From Gammaproteobacteria bacterium UBA7803 (GTDB lineage Bacteria; Pseudomonadota; Gammaproteobacteria; Pseudomonadales; Azotimanducaceae), in contig DLCH01000006.1 in assembly GCA_002480525.1 (NCBI GenBank), positions 206,481 through 256,726 on the forward strand: a DNA stretch of 50,246 nucleotides. The letters run 5' to 3'. The translations under genes were made by a program, and so were the position numbers. The notes under the pieces were generated by a model, which made no database searches, was not told where the DNA came from, and saw nothing but the letters and a program-made list of their open reading frames with translations. Shown here in pieces: positions 15,029 to 26,709 of the stretch (positions within the stretch are counted from its first letter, which is position 1; the number at the start of each line of letters is the position of its first letter).

Positions 15029-15044
15029 CTAAAACGCATTTCAG
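15029..15044. promoter_or_regulatory. Possible operator upstream of the acyl-CoA synthetase gene
   Basis: An AT-rich imperfect palindrome (CTAAAACGCATTTCAG, 12 of 16 positions symmetric) in otherwise GC-rich DNA, about 57 bases before the GTG start. Acyl-CoA synthetase genes are often controlled by TetR or FadR-like repressors binding palindromes of this kind. No regulator gene is nearby, so this is only a candidate. Confidence 0.3.
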
Positions 15045-15092
15045 ATCGACTGACCGCGCCCACGCTGCCCGGGACGAGGCGGCAGGTGGGCC

Positions 15093-15115
15093 GTCGTCCG
15101 GGCCGGCCGGACGAC
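15093..15115 (-). other. Stem-loop after lysC
   Basis: GTCGTCCGG-5-CCGGACGAC, a perfect nine-pair stem 24 bases after the lysC stop. No T run follows on the minus strand, so it is not a standard terminator; it could slow polymerase or protect the 3' end. The rest of 15003-15138 shows no gene. Confidence 0.45.
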
Positions 15116-15138
15116 GCACGGAACGCGTTAGACCGCGC

Positions 15139-16371
15139 TCACTCCTCTTCCGCCTCGACCGCCCCGAGCTCGAACGCATCGTGGATGCACCGGACCGCCA
15201 GCTCGAGGTACCTCTCCGCCACCACGATGGAGATCTTGATCTCGGAGGTCGAGATCATCTGGATGTTGATGTTCTCCGCCGCCAGCGCGTCGAACAGCCG
15301 GGTGGCCACTCCGGCATGGGACCGCATGCCGACCCCCACCACCGACACCTTGGCGATCCGGTTGTCGCCGGACAGATCACGGGCGCCAAGTTCCGTCTGA
15401 ACCGCGCCGAGCATCTCGAGGGCCCGCTCGTAGTCGTCCCGCTTCACCGTGAACGTGAAGTCCGTCAGCCCGTCGGCGCCCGTGTTCTGCACGATCATGT
15501 CGACCTCGATGGGCGCGCGGCCGATCGGCCCGAGGATCCGGGAGGCCACGCCGGGCACGTCGGGCACGCCCGCCATCGTGATCTTCGCCTCGTCCCGGGA
15601 ATACGCGATGCCGGAAACGATGGGCTGCTCCATCTCGTTGCTCTCCATGGTGATGAGGGTGCCGGGTCCGTCCTCGAACGAAGACATGACCCGCAGCGGG
15701 ACCCGGTACTTGCCGGCGAACTCGACGGACCGGGGGTGCAGCACCTTGGAGCCGAGACTCGCCAGCTCGAGCATTTCCTCGAAGGTGACCTGGCTCATGC
15801 GGCGGGCGTCGTCGACGATGCGCGGGTCCGCGGTGTACACGCCGTCGACGTCGGTGCAGATCTCGCACTCGTCCGCGCCGAGCGCGGCCGCGATCGCCAC
15901 CGCCGTGGTGTCGGAACCACCCCGGCCCAGCGTGGTGAGGTTGCCGTCGTCGTCGACGCCCTGGAATCCGGCCACCACCGGCACGATGCCGCTGGCCAGA
16001 TCCGCGAGCAGACGTTCCGTGTCGATGGCGCTGATGCGGGCCTTGCCGAAGCTCGAATCCGTGCGGATGGCCACCTGGTCCGCCAGGTAGGACTTGCCCG
16101 GATGCCCCCGGTCCGACAGCGCCATGGCCACCAGCGCGATGGTGACCTGCTCGCCGGCGGCGGTCAGCACGTCCATTTCGCGGGCGAGCGGCCGGGCCGA
16201 CACGCTGCGGCCGAGCTCGACGAGGCGGTTGGTCTCGCCGCTCATGGCGGACACGACCACCACCACCTGGTCGCCACGGGCGAGGTAGCGGGCCACCCGC
16301 TCGGCGACGGCGTGGATACGCTCGACGCTGCCGACGCTGGTGCCGCCGTACTTCTGAACGATGAGCGCCAC
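15139..16371 (-). CDS. lysC: Aspartate kinase
   Basis: First step of the lysine, methionine, threonine and diaminopimelate pathway: aspartate to 4-phosphoaspartate. With the GTG start at 16371 it is 410 residues, the normal length, beginning VALIVQKYGGTSVGS. The kinase domain shows KYGGTSVG at 7-14 and LGRGGSDTTAVAIAAAL; the C-terminal third holds two ACT regulatory domains (ITMAGVPDVPGVASRILGPI and VSVVGVGMRSHAGVATRLFD). Start codons further upstream lie inside alaS and are rejected. It begins 7 bases after the alaS stop, so it is probably co-transcribed. The usual next gene in relatives, csrA, is not present. Confidence 0.95.
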   Translation of the reverse strand: MALIVQKYGGTSVGSVERIHAVAERVARYLARGDQVVVVVSAMSGETNRLVELGRSVSARPLAREMDVLTAAGEQVTIALVAMALSDRGHPGKSYLADQVAIRTDSSFGKARISAIDTERLLADLASGIVPVVAGFQGVDDDGNLTTLGRGGSDTTAVAIAAALGADECEICTDVDGVYTADPRIVDDARRMSQVTFEEMLELASLGSKVLHPRSVEFAGKYRVPLRVMSSFEDGPGTLITMESNEMEQPIVSGIAYSRDEAKITMAGVPDVPGVASRILGPIGRAPIEVDMIVQNTGADGLTDFTFTVKRDDYERALEMLGAVQTELGARDLSGDNRIAKVSVVGVGMRSHAGVATRLFDALAAENINIQMISTSEIKISIVVAERYLELAVRCIHDAFELGAVEAEEE

Positions 16372-16378
16372 GGCCGGG

Positions 16379-18988
<2,610 letters not shown>

Positions 18989-19020
18989 CGCACCTTCTTT
19001 GCGAGTGGCAAATGGGCGCA

Positions 19021-19026
19021 GAGTAT
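19021..19026 (-). promoter_or_regulatory. -10 element of alaS
   Basis: TATACT on the minus strand, 32 bases before the alaS ATG. A weak -35 (GTGCTT or TGCTTG, about 19042-19048) lies 15-16 bases upstream. This suggests alaS-lysC can be transcribed separately from recA-recX. The rest of the 188-base recX-alaS gap holds GC-rich palindromes and an 11-bp direct repeat (19152-19162 and 19166-19176). Confidence 0.5.
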
Positions 19027-19176
19027 AAAGAAACACGGGCGGGCAAGCACTGACGGCGCCCCGGCGGCGGGCGCCCGGCGCGACGACGCAGCAGGCGTCA
19101 GACGGTCGGGCCGCGGCCGTTATCCGGCCGGCCGGAAACCGCGCCGGCATCGTGTCAGCCTGGGCGTGTCAGCCTG

Positions 19177-19698
19177 TCAGCTCCGGGAGCCGCGGTCGTC
19201 GGGTTCGCCGATGGCGCGCACGACCACGTCCGAGGGAAACCCACGCTGGGCCAGGAACCGGGCCTGACGCTGCCAGGCGTCCCGGTCCGCAGGCGGTGCG
19301 TCGCCGAACTTGCGCTGCCGCGCCGCCACGGCCAGAGCCGCCCAGTCCTCGTCGAGGGCATCCGTAGCGAGGGCCGCGTCGATGCCCCGTTGAGCGAGCT
19401 CCTGACGAATGCGCACCGGCCCCTGTCCCCGCCCGACCCGGCTGTGCACGAAGGCTTCGGCGAACCGCGCGTCGGACTGCAGCCCGCGGCCCCGCAGATC
19501 GTCCACCACGAGCCCGGCGGTAGCGGCGTCGACACCTTTGGCGGTGAGCTTGCCGGTCAGCTCCCGGGCGGAATGCTCGCGCTGACCGAGCAGTCGCAGC
19601 GCGCGATCGAAGGCCGCGCGGTAGCGACGGTCCTCGTCGTCGAGCAGGTCGGGCTCACGGCCCGGCCCGTCGTCCTCCAGTGCCTGGTCGGCGTCCAT
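19177..19698 (-). CDS. recX: RecX, regulator of RecA
   Basis: Binds in the groove of RecA filaments and limits recombinase activity. The 173 residues are all three-helix RecX repeats: ALRLLGQREHSARELTGKL, LRGRGLQSDARFAEAFVHSR and QELAQRGID. The ATG at 19696-19698 is 12 bases after the recA stop on the same strand, the usual recA-recX operon. An acidic N-terminal extension of about 25 residues precedes the first repeat. Confidence 0.92.
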   Translation of the reverse strand: MDADQALEDDGPGREPDLLDDEDRRYRAAFDRALRLLGQREHSARELTGKLTAKGVDAATAGLVVDDLRGRGLQSDARFAEAFVHSRVGRGQGPVRIRQELAQRGIDAALATDALDEDWAALAVAARQRKFGDAPPADRDAWQRQARFLAQRGFPSDVVVRAIGEPDDRGSRS

Positions 19699-19710
19699 CG
19701 GCGGCCTCCG

Positions 19711-20793
<1,083 letters not shown>

Positions 20794-20819
20794 GACGGCC
20801 TCCGGATTGGAATGGGCGT

Positions 20820-20839
20820 TACTGTATATTTAGTCAGTA
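20820..20839. promoter_or_regulatory. LexA (SOS) box at the recA promoter
   Basis: TACTGTATATTTAGTCAGTA matches the gammaproteobacterial LexA consensus at 17 of 20 positions, with the core CTGT-N8-TCAG. It is 27 bases before the recA ATG and overlaps the likely -10 (TACAGT or TATACA on the minus strand); TTGCCA at 20849-20844 is a fair -35. Repression by LexA follows directly from position. The same box is about 147 bases upstream of mutS. Confidence 0.9.
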
Positions 20840-20985
20840 CCGATGGCAACCGTGGCGGCAGGATTCGGGGCGAAATCGCACACGAGGAGAAGCCGATCGC
20901 CCGCCACGGCCCGACCATGGTCGCCCAAGTTGACCGCCCCCGGGAAGGGTGTTTCACTCCAGCGCGCACAGGTTCGAACCCCGAC

Positions 20986-23619
20986 ATGCACCCAGCCGAT
21001 TCTTCAAGCGCGCCGCCCGAGGCCGCCGCAGGGCGCCATACGCCCATGATGCAGCAGTACCTGCGGATCAAGGCCGAGCACCCCGACGATCTGCTGTTCT
21101 ACCGCATGGGCGACTTCTACGAGCTGTTCTACGAGGACGCCAGGCGCGCCGCGGCCCTGCTCGACATCACCCTGACGGCCCGCGGCCAGTCGGCCGGCGA
21201 GCCCATTCCCATGGCCGGGGTGCCCTATCACGCGGCGGACGGCTACCTGGCGAGACTGGTGAAGCTCGGCGTGTCGGTGGCGATCTGCGAGCAGATCGGC
21301 GACCCGGCCACCAGCAAGGGGCCGGTGGAGCGGCGGGTGCAGCGGGTCGTCACGCCCGGCACGCTGACCGAGGAGGCGCTCCAGGACAGCGCCCGGGACA
21401 GCCTGCTGATGGGCATCAATCCCGCCGGTGACGGCTTCGGCATCGCCGTGCTCAACCTCGGCCGGGGCGAGCTCGGCGTGGCCACCCTGAGCGACGCGGC
21501 GGCCCTGCGCGACGAGCTCGCGCGCCTCGCGCCCAGCGAGATTCTCGTGCCCGGCGCCGTGGCCGCCCTCGCCGGCCTGCGCACCCCGGTGCGCGAGCGG
21601 GACACTCTCGCCTTCGACGCGGAGCTCGGCTTCGAGCGCCTGACCCGGCACTTCGGCACCCACGACCTGTCCGGCTTCGGCGTCGATGCCGGCTCGCCCG
21701 CCATCGGCGCGGCCGCCGCGGTGCTGGACTACGCCCAGCTCTCCCAGTGCCAGACCCTGGACTACATCGACCGGCTGGTGCCGCTGGGCGAATCCGGCGT
21801 CGTCACCCTGGACGCCCACTCCCGGCGCAACCTGGAGATCGACCGGCGCCTGGACGGCAGCGAGGACGCCACCCTGTTCGCGCTGATGAACACCTGCCGG
21901 ACGCCCATGGGGGCGCGCCTGCTGCGACGCTGGCTGAACGCGCCGAGCCGCGACGGCGGGGAGGTGGCCGCCCGCCAGCAGGCGGTGGCCGCGCTGCTGG
22001 AGGAGCTGGACGTCGACGAGCTGCGCGGCGAGCTCGACGCCGTCGGCGACCTGGAACGGGTGGTGTCCCGGCTGGCGCTGGGCCGCGCCGGGCCGCGCGA
22101 TCTCGCCAGGCTGCGCAGCGCCCTGGCCCGCTTTCCGCACATCCGCCGGTGCCTCGCCACCGATTCCGGCGGGATCGGACCTGCCGCGCCGCGCCTGGAA
22201 GCGCTGGCCGGCGCCCTGCCCGACTTCGCCGCCGAGCTGGACCTGCTGCAGCGCGCCCTGGTGGAGACGCCGCCGGTCACGGTGCGCGACGGCGGCGTGA
22301 TCGCCCGCGGGTTCGACGCCAGGCTCGACGAGCTGCGGGACCTCACCGAGAACTCCAGCCGCTGGCTGGCCGACCTCGAGGCCCGGGAGCGGGAGCGCAC
22401 CGGCATCGCCACCCTCAAGGTCGGCTACAACCGGGTCCATGGCTACTACCTCGAGACCAGCCGGGCGGCCGGCAACGAGGTGCCGCCGGAGTACGTCCGC
22501 CGCCAGACCCTGAAGAATGCCGAGCGCTACATCATTCCCGAGCTGAAGGCGTTCGAGGACCAGGCCCTCACCGCCCAGGCCCGGGCGCTGAAGCTCGAGC
22601 GCCGGCTCTACGACGAGCTGTGCGCCAGCCTGGCCGAATCGGCCGCCGGCCTGCGCGGCGCCGCGGCGGCCGCCGCCGAGCTCGACGTGCTGGCCAGCTT
22701 CGCCGAGCGCGCCCGCCGGCTCGATTTCGTGCGCCCGGAGCTGACCGCCGAGCCGGGACTGTCGATCCGCCAGGGCTGGCATCCGGTGGTCAGAGCCAGC
22801 AGCGACGAGGCGTTCGTGCCCAACGACCTGGACCTCAACGACCGCCGGCGGCTGCTGGTGATCACCGGCCCGAACATGGGCGGCAAATCGACCTACATGC
22901 GCCAGTCGGCGCTGATCGCGCTGCTGGCCTGCACCGGCAGCTACGTGCCCGCGGCGGCCGCGCGGATCGGCCCCATCGACCGCATCTTCACCCGCATCGG
23001 CGCCTCGGACGACCTCGCCGGCGGGCGCTCGACGTTCATGGTGGAGATGACCGAGACCGCCAACATCCTGCACAACGCCACCGCCAGCAGCCTGGTGCTG
23101 CTCGACGAGATCGGGCGCGGCACCAGCACCTACGACGGCCTCGCCCTGGCCTGGGCGACGGCGCGCTTCCTGGCCCGCCAGCGTCGGGCCTTCACCCTGT
23201 TCGCCACCCACTACTTCGAGCTGACGGGCCTGGCGGACGAGCTGCCCGCCACCGCCAACGTGCATCTGGCGGCCACCGAGCACCAGGGGCGGATCGTGTT
23301 CCTGCACAGCGTCAAGGCGGGCGCCGCCAGCCAGAGCTACGGGGTGCAGGTGGCGCGGCTCGCCGGCGTGCCGGCGGCGGTGCTGGAGGCCGCTCAGCAG
23401 AAGCTCGAGGCGCTGGAGCAGCAGAACTACCGGGGCGGCGCCCAGGCGGATCTGTTCCACGGCCTGACCGCGGCCGCCGACGCCGGGGACGGCCCGCAGG
23501 CCGCGCCCGACCCCCGCCTCGCCCGCCTCGACGAGGTCGACCCCGACGCCATGACGCCGCGCGACGCGCTGGCCATGCTCTACGAGCTCAAGGCACTTGC
23601 CGACCCGCCGCGGGAGTAA
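20986..23619 (+). CDS. mutS: DNA mismatch repair protein MutS
   Basis: Recognises mismatches and recruits MutL. The 877 residues (ATG 20986) include the mismatch-reading GDFYELF at 42-48 (F44, E46), connector and lever domains, the clamp, and the ATPase with Walker A GPNMGGKST near 628-636 and Walker B VLLDEIGRGTSTYDG, ending with a short C-terminal tail. The open frame continues far upstream through recX/recA antisense, but only from MHPADSS does it match the family. The ribosome site is weak. In relatives mutS neighbours fdxA and rpoS as it does here. Confidence 0.97.
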   Translation: MHPADSSSAPPEAAAGRHTPMMQQYLRIKAEHPDDLLFYRMGDFYELFYEDARRAAALLDITLTARGQSAGEPIPMAGVPYHAADGYLARLVKLGVSVAICEQIGDPATSKGPVERRVQRVVTPGTLTEEALQDSARDSLLMGINPAGDGFGIAVLNLGRGELGVATLSDAAALRDELARLAPSEILVPGAVAALAGLRTPVRERDTLAFDAELGFERLTRHFGTHDLSGFGVDAGSPAIGAAAAVLDYAQLSQCQTLDYIDRLVPLGESGVVTLDAHSRRNLEIDRRLDGSEDATLFALMNTCRTPMGARLLRRWLNAPSRDGGEVAARQQAVAALLEELDVDELRGELDAVGDLERVVSRLALGRAGPRDLARLRSALARFPHIRRCLATDSGGIGPAAPRLEALAGALPDFAAELDLLQRALVETPPVTVRDGGVIARGFDARLDELRDLTENSSRWLADLEARERERTGIATLKVGYNRVHGYYLETSRAAGNEVPPEYVRRQTLKNAERYIIPELKAFEDQALTAQARALKLERRLYDELCASLAESAAGLRGAAAAAAELDVLASFAERARRLDFVRPELTAEPGLSIRQGWHPVVRASSDEAFVPNDLDLNDRRRLLVITGPNMGGKSTYMRQSALIALLACTGSYVPAAAARIGPIDRIFTRIGASDDLAGGRSTFMVEMTETANILHNATASSLVLLDEIGRGTSTYDGLALAWATARFLARQRRAFTLFATHYFELTGLADELPATANVHLAATEHQGRIVFLHSVKAGAASQSYGVQVARLAGVPAAVLEAAQQKLEALEQQNYRGGAQADLFHGLTAAADAGDGPQAAPDPRLARLDEVDPDAMTPRDALAMLYELKALADPPRE

Positions 23620-23653
23620 TCCGGACCCGCCTGTACAGGGCGTCCAATATGAT

Positions 23654-23659
23654 TAGAAT
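23654..23659 (+). promoter_or_regulatory. Candidate -10 of fdxA
   Basis: TAGAAT in a locally AT-rich stretch between mutS and fdxA, 33 bases before the fdxA ATG; AGGA at 23679-23682 is a plausible ribosome site. The -35 is not clear. Confidence 0.4.
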
Positions 23660-23691
23660 ACCGGGCTTTTGCGACAGCAGGACCACAGATC

Positions 23692-24015
23692 ATGACATTC
23701 GTCGTCGGCGAGAACTGCATCAAGTGCAAGCACACGGACTGCGTCGAGGTGTGCCCCGTCGACTGCTTCTACGAAGGTCCGAACATGCTGGTGATCCACC
23801 CTGACGAGTGCATCGACTGCGCCCTGTGCGAGCCCGAGTGCCCGGTGGACGCGATCTTCTCCGAAGACGAGCTGCCAGCGGATCAGCAGGACTTCCTCGA
23901 GCTGAATGCCGAACTCGCCGAGCAGTGGCCCAACATCACCGAGAAGAAGGACGCGCTGCCGGACGCCGAGGACTGGGACGGCAAGCCCGGCAAACGCGAC
24001 CTGCTGGAGCGCTGA
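23692..24015 (+). CDS. fdxA: Seven-iron ferredoxin FdxA
   Basis: Soluble electron carrier with one [3Fe-4S] and one [4Fe-4S] cluster. The 107 residues have the Azotobacter FdI-type cysteine pattern: C9, C17 and C50 for the 3Fe cluster and C21, C40, C43 and C46 for the 4Fe cluster, with free C12 and C25. Motifs are CIKCKHTDCVEVCPVDCFYE and CIDCALCEPECPVDAI. The C-terminal extension (about residues 60-107) is typical. It follows mutS and is convergent with rpoS. Confidence 0.96.
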   Translation: MTFVVGENCIKCKHTDCVEVCPVDCFYEGPNMLVIHPDECIDCALCEPECPVDAIFSEDELPADQQDFLELNAELAEQWPNITEKKDALPDAEDWDGKPGKRDLLER

Positions 24016-24042
24016 GCGCCGCCTGCACCCCGACCTGCGCCC

Positions 24043-24981
24043 CTAGACGAACAGCTCCCTGGCGTCGAGCCCCTCGGCCTCCAAGGACCGGCGCAGCCGC
24101 TTGAGCCCTTCCATCTGAAGCTGGCGCACCCGCTCGCGGGTGAGGCCGACGGCGTCACCCACTTCCTCGAGGGTGCCCGCGTCGTGGCCGCGCAGGCCGA
24201 AGCGGCGCGCCACCACCTCCCGATGGCGCTCCGGCAGCGCGCCCACCAGGCTGTCGAGCTTGCTCATCAGATCGCCCTGCTGGGCCAGATCCGCCGGGTC
24301 CGGCGACGCGTCGTCCGCCACCGTCTCGAGCAGTCCGCGATCGGCGGCGTCCCGGGTGGCGTCGACCGACTCCACCCGCTCGGCCACCTTCATGATCTTG
24401 CGCACGTCGTCGACGGGCTTGTCGAGCAGCGCGGCGATGTCTTCCGGGGTCGGTTCGGAATCGAGCTTCTGGGACAGCTCCCGGGCGGCGCGAAGATAGA
24501 GGTTCAGCTCCTTCATGACGTGAATCGGCAGGCGGATGGTGCGGGCCTGATTCATGATCGCCCGCTCGATGGTCTGCCGGATCCACCAGGTCGCATAGGT
24601 CGAGAAGCGGAAACCCCGATCCGGGTCGAACTTCTCCACCGCGTGCATCAGCCCGAGGTTGCCCTCCTCGATCAGATCGAGCAGCGGCAGGCCCCGGTTG
24701 ACGTAGCGCCGGGAGATCTTGACCACCAGGCGCAGGTTGCTCTCGATCATGCGCCGCCGGCCCGCCGGATCGCCGGCCCGGGCGAGACGGCCGAAGTGAC
24801 GCTCCTCATCGGCGGTCAGCAGCGGCGCGTAGCCGATCTCCCGCAGGTAGAGGGCGGTGGCGTCCGGCGACTCGCTGGCCACCTCCGCATCCGGTCCGCC
24901 GTAGCCCGCGCCACGGTCGCTGCCTGCCGGGGCCGTCGTGCCGGCCGCTTCGTCCACGTTGTCGACGTTGTCCACGTTCAT
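24043..24981 (-). CDS. rpoS: RNA polymerase sigma factor RpoS
   Basis: Master sigma factor for stationary phase and general stress. The 312 residues show region 1.2 (DATALYLREIGYAPLLTADE), region 2 with DLIEEGNLGLMHAVEKFD and FSTYATWWIRQTIERAI, region 3, and the region 4 helix-turn-helix (TLEEVGDAVGLTRERVRQLQ). RpoS rather than RpoD is indicated by its small size, the LYLREIG box and position after nlpD. The N-terminus carries the repeat NVDNVDNVD. The ribosome site is AAGGGAAG. No C-terminal extension is present beyond LDARELFV. Confidence 0.95.
   Translation of the reverse strand: MNVDNVDNVDEAAGTTAPAGSDRGAGYGGPDAEVASESPDATALYLREIGYAPLLTADEERHFGRLARAGDPAGRRRMIESNLRLVVKISRRYVNRGLPLLDLIEEGNLGLMHAVEKFDPDRGFRFSTYATWWIRQTIERAIMNQARTIRLPIHVMKELNLYLRAARELSQKLDSEPTPEDIAALLDKPVDDVRKIMKVAERVESVDATRDAADRGLLETVADDASPDPADLAQQGDLMSKLDSLVGALPERHREVVARRFGLRGHDAGTLEEVGDAVGLTRERVRQLQMEGLKRLRRSLEAEGLDARELFV
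24952..24978 (-). repeat. Nine-base tandem triplet at the rpoS 5' end
   Basis: Three copies of AACGTSGAC directly after the ATG, encoding (Asn-Val-Asp)3. Copies 1 and 3 are identical and copy 2 differs by one base. Gain or loss of a unit would keep the frame. Confidence 0.85.
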
Positions 24982-25059
24982 TGGAGCTTCCCTTCTCCCA
25001 GAGCCTTGATGTCGCGGGCGTCGGCACCGGGGTGCGTCGCGCGGATCGGCGGCCGGTAC

Positions 25060-25080
25060 GGGCCGGACCCGGTCCGGCCC
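25060..25080. other. Palindromic stem-loop between nlpD and rpoS
   Basis: GGGCCGGAC-CCG-GTCCGGCCC, a nine-pair stem in the 121-base nlpD-rpoS gap, about 80 bases upstream of the rpoS ATG. No T run follows, so it is not a classic terminator. It would lie in the 5' leader of any rpoS transcript starting within nlpD, as happens in E. coli. Confidence 0.5.
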
Positions 25081-25102
25081 GGCCGCGTCCGTGCAGCCGG
25101 GC

Positions 25103-25804
25103 TCAGGAATCGGGGCCGATCAGCAGTCGCGGGTCGACGGGATCGCCGTCTCTTCGGATCTCGAAGTGCAGCGTCCCGGGCCTGCGCCCTCCAACCACCT
25201 TATCGGCAAGTAAGGCGCCAGCTTTAATCCGCTGTCCCTCGGCCACCGCCATCCCCAGGTCGAAGCTGTAGGCGCTGAGATATGCGGGGCCGTGCTTGAC
25301 GATCACCAGATGGCGGTAGCCGCCGAGGCCGCTGCCGGCATACACCACCTCGCCGGCGGCCGCGGCGCGCACCCGGTGGTCCGTGCCGAGGCGGTAGTCG
25401 ATGCCCTTGTTGCCGTTGCCGAAGGGCCTGGCCACCGGCGCGTCGGTGGGTTTCCGCCAGCTCCCCTGCTCGGCCTGACCGGCGGCGGGCGCCGCCGGCC
25501 GGGTCGCGCCCGGGGGCCGCCGGACCGGCGCCGCCTCGCGCAGCCGCAGGCGCTGGCCGGGGTAGATGGTGAAGGGTGGACGGATGCCGTTGGCCCGGGC
25601 CAGACGCTGGTGATCGAGGCCGAACCGCCAGGCAATGGAGTAGAGGGTGTCCCCCGCCACCACCACGTAGCTGTCCGGGCGGGCGTCGAACACCGGTGAA
25701 CGCTCGGCGACCGGCGGCCGGCCGGCCTGGGCGCAGCCCAGCAGCAGGCCGGCCAGCGCCAGGGCGGCCAGGCGGCGCAGCAGCGCGCCCGGGGCCGGGC
25801 TCAC
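25103..25804 (-). CDS. nlpD: NlpD-type lipoprotein, activator of cell-division amidase
   Basis: Outer-membrane lipoprotein that activates AmiC-type amidases at the septum. From GTG 25804 it has 233 residues: a lipoprotein signal with lipobox LLLGC (Cys24), a LysM domain (about 40-87, VVAGDTLYSIAWRFGLD), a Pro/Ala linker, and a LytM/M23 domain (about 130-230). The LytM metal site is degenerate: GNKGIDY has no first histidine and GTLHFE keeps only one, as in E. coli NlpD, so it should be non-catalytic. The start overlaps the DUF368 stop as GTGA. It is followed by rpoS, the standard neighbour. Confidence 0.92.
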   Translation of the reverse strand: MSPAPGALLRRLAALALAGLLLGCAQAGRPPVAERSPVFDARPDSYVVVAGDTLYSIAWRFGLDHQRLARANGIRPPFTIYPGQRLRLREAAPVRRPPGATRPAAPAAGQAEQGSWRKPTDAPVARPFGNGNKGIDYRLGTDHRVRAAAAGEVVYAGSGLGGYRHLVIVKHGPAYLSAYSFDLGMAVAEGQRIKAGALLADKVVGGRRPGTLHFEIRRDGDPVDPRLLIGPDS

Positions 25805-26709
25805 TCCAGCCGGGACAGCAGCCACAGCGCTGCGACCCCGAGAGCGGCCGCGCCGAGGGTGGCCAGCAGCATGGCCGGCTGACCGGTGGCCGCCTCGTAG
25901 GCCGCGGGCGCGACCACGCCACCGTCCGCCCGCCAGGGCCAGAGCCGGTACAGCGACCCGGCCATGAAGCCGGTCAGACCGGCGAGCAGCGGCTCGCGGA
26001 TCCGGCCGAGCAGCCAGTGCAGCAGCCGGGAGAACGCCAGCAGGCCGACAAGACACCCCAGCGCCAGCACGCCGGGAACGAGCCACTCGCCCGCGTTGAA
26101 GGCCCGCAGCACCGGCTCGTAGAGGCCGAGCACCAGCAGCAGGAAGCTGCCGGACACCGCCGGCAGCAGCCAGGCGGACACCGCGATGACGCCACCGACG
26201 AAGAACATCCACAGCGGCGCCGGGCCGGTGCCGACGCCCAGGGTCAAAAGCGCCGCGGCGGCGCCGAGCCCGACCGCGCCGAAACCGATCAGATCGGCCG
26301 GACGCCGGCCGCGCCCGATCTGCGCCACGGAGGCCGCGATCAGCCCGAAGAAGAACGCCCAGACCAGCGTCGGCACGTGGTCGAGCAGGTACTCGAACAC
26401 CCGCGCGAAAGTGACCACCGCGGCCGCCATGCCGACTCCGAGCGCCGCCAGGAAGCCGAGATTGTAGTGGCGCCAGCAGGCCCCGGGCCCGTCACGGAAC
26501 AGCATCGCCAGGGCCGCGGGCCGCAGCCGCGCCAGGGTGCCCACCAGTTCCTCGTAGATGCCGGTGACGAACGCGATGGTGCCGCCGGACACGCCGGGCA
26601 CCAGCTCGGCGAGCCCCATGGCGACGCCGCGCAGCACCAGCGCGGCCCAGGCCAGGCCGCCTCGACGGGGGGCCGGACCGTCGCCCGGGGAAGCCCGCTG
26701 GCGACTCAC
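25801..26709 (-). CDS. DUF368 polytopic membrane protein (candidate undecaprenyl-phosphate translocase)
   Basis: A 302-residue inner-membrane protein with about eight hydrophobic segments and the family signature GLAELVPGVSGGTIAFVTGIYEEL near residue 32. DUF368 proteins (PopT) have been reported to recycle undecaprenyl phosphate across the inner membrane, returning the lipid carrier used for peptidoglycan and O-antigen. Start and stop both overlap neighbours as GTGA (pcm upstream, nlpD downstream), so it is translationally coupled to them. A DUF368 gene at this point of the pcm-nlpD-rpoS cluster is not the E. coli or Pseudomonas arrangement. Confidence 0.9.
   Translation of the reverse strand: MSRQRASPGDGPAPRRGGLAWAALVLRGVAMGLAELVPGVSGGTIAFVTGIYEELVGTLARLRPAALAMLFRDGPGACWRHYNLGFLAALGVGMAAAVVTFARVFEYLLDHVPTLVWAFFFGLIAASVAQIGRGRRPADLIGFGAVGLGAAAALLTLGVGTGPAPLWMFFVGGVIAVSAWLLPAVSGSFLLLVLGLYEPVLRAFNAGEWLVPGVLALGCLVGLLAFSRLLHWLLGRIREPLLAGLTGFMAGSLYRLWPWRADGGVVAPAAYEAATGQPAMLLATLGAAALGVAALWLLSRLE

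Noticed and set aside
15139..15165. Possible attachment-site copy of the tRNA-Ser 3' end near the lysC stop
   Set aside because: Similarity to CCCTCTCCGCCA is only a short interrupted match within lysC coding sequence; no integrase gene is in the window.
20971..20980. GGTTCGAACC palindrome before mutS, resembling a tRNA T-arm
   Set aside because: The flanks do not form acceptor or anticodon stems, so it is not a tRNA or tRNA fragment; a ten-base palindrome alone is weak evidence for an operator.
25060..25080. Hairpin as a Rho-independent terminator of nlpD
   Set aside because: No T run follows in the direction of transcription, and nlpD-rpoS read-through is usual; kept only as a stem-loop.
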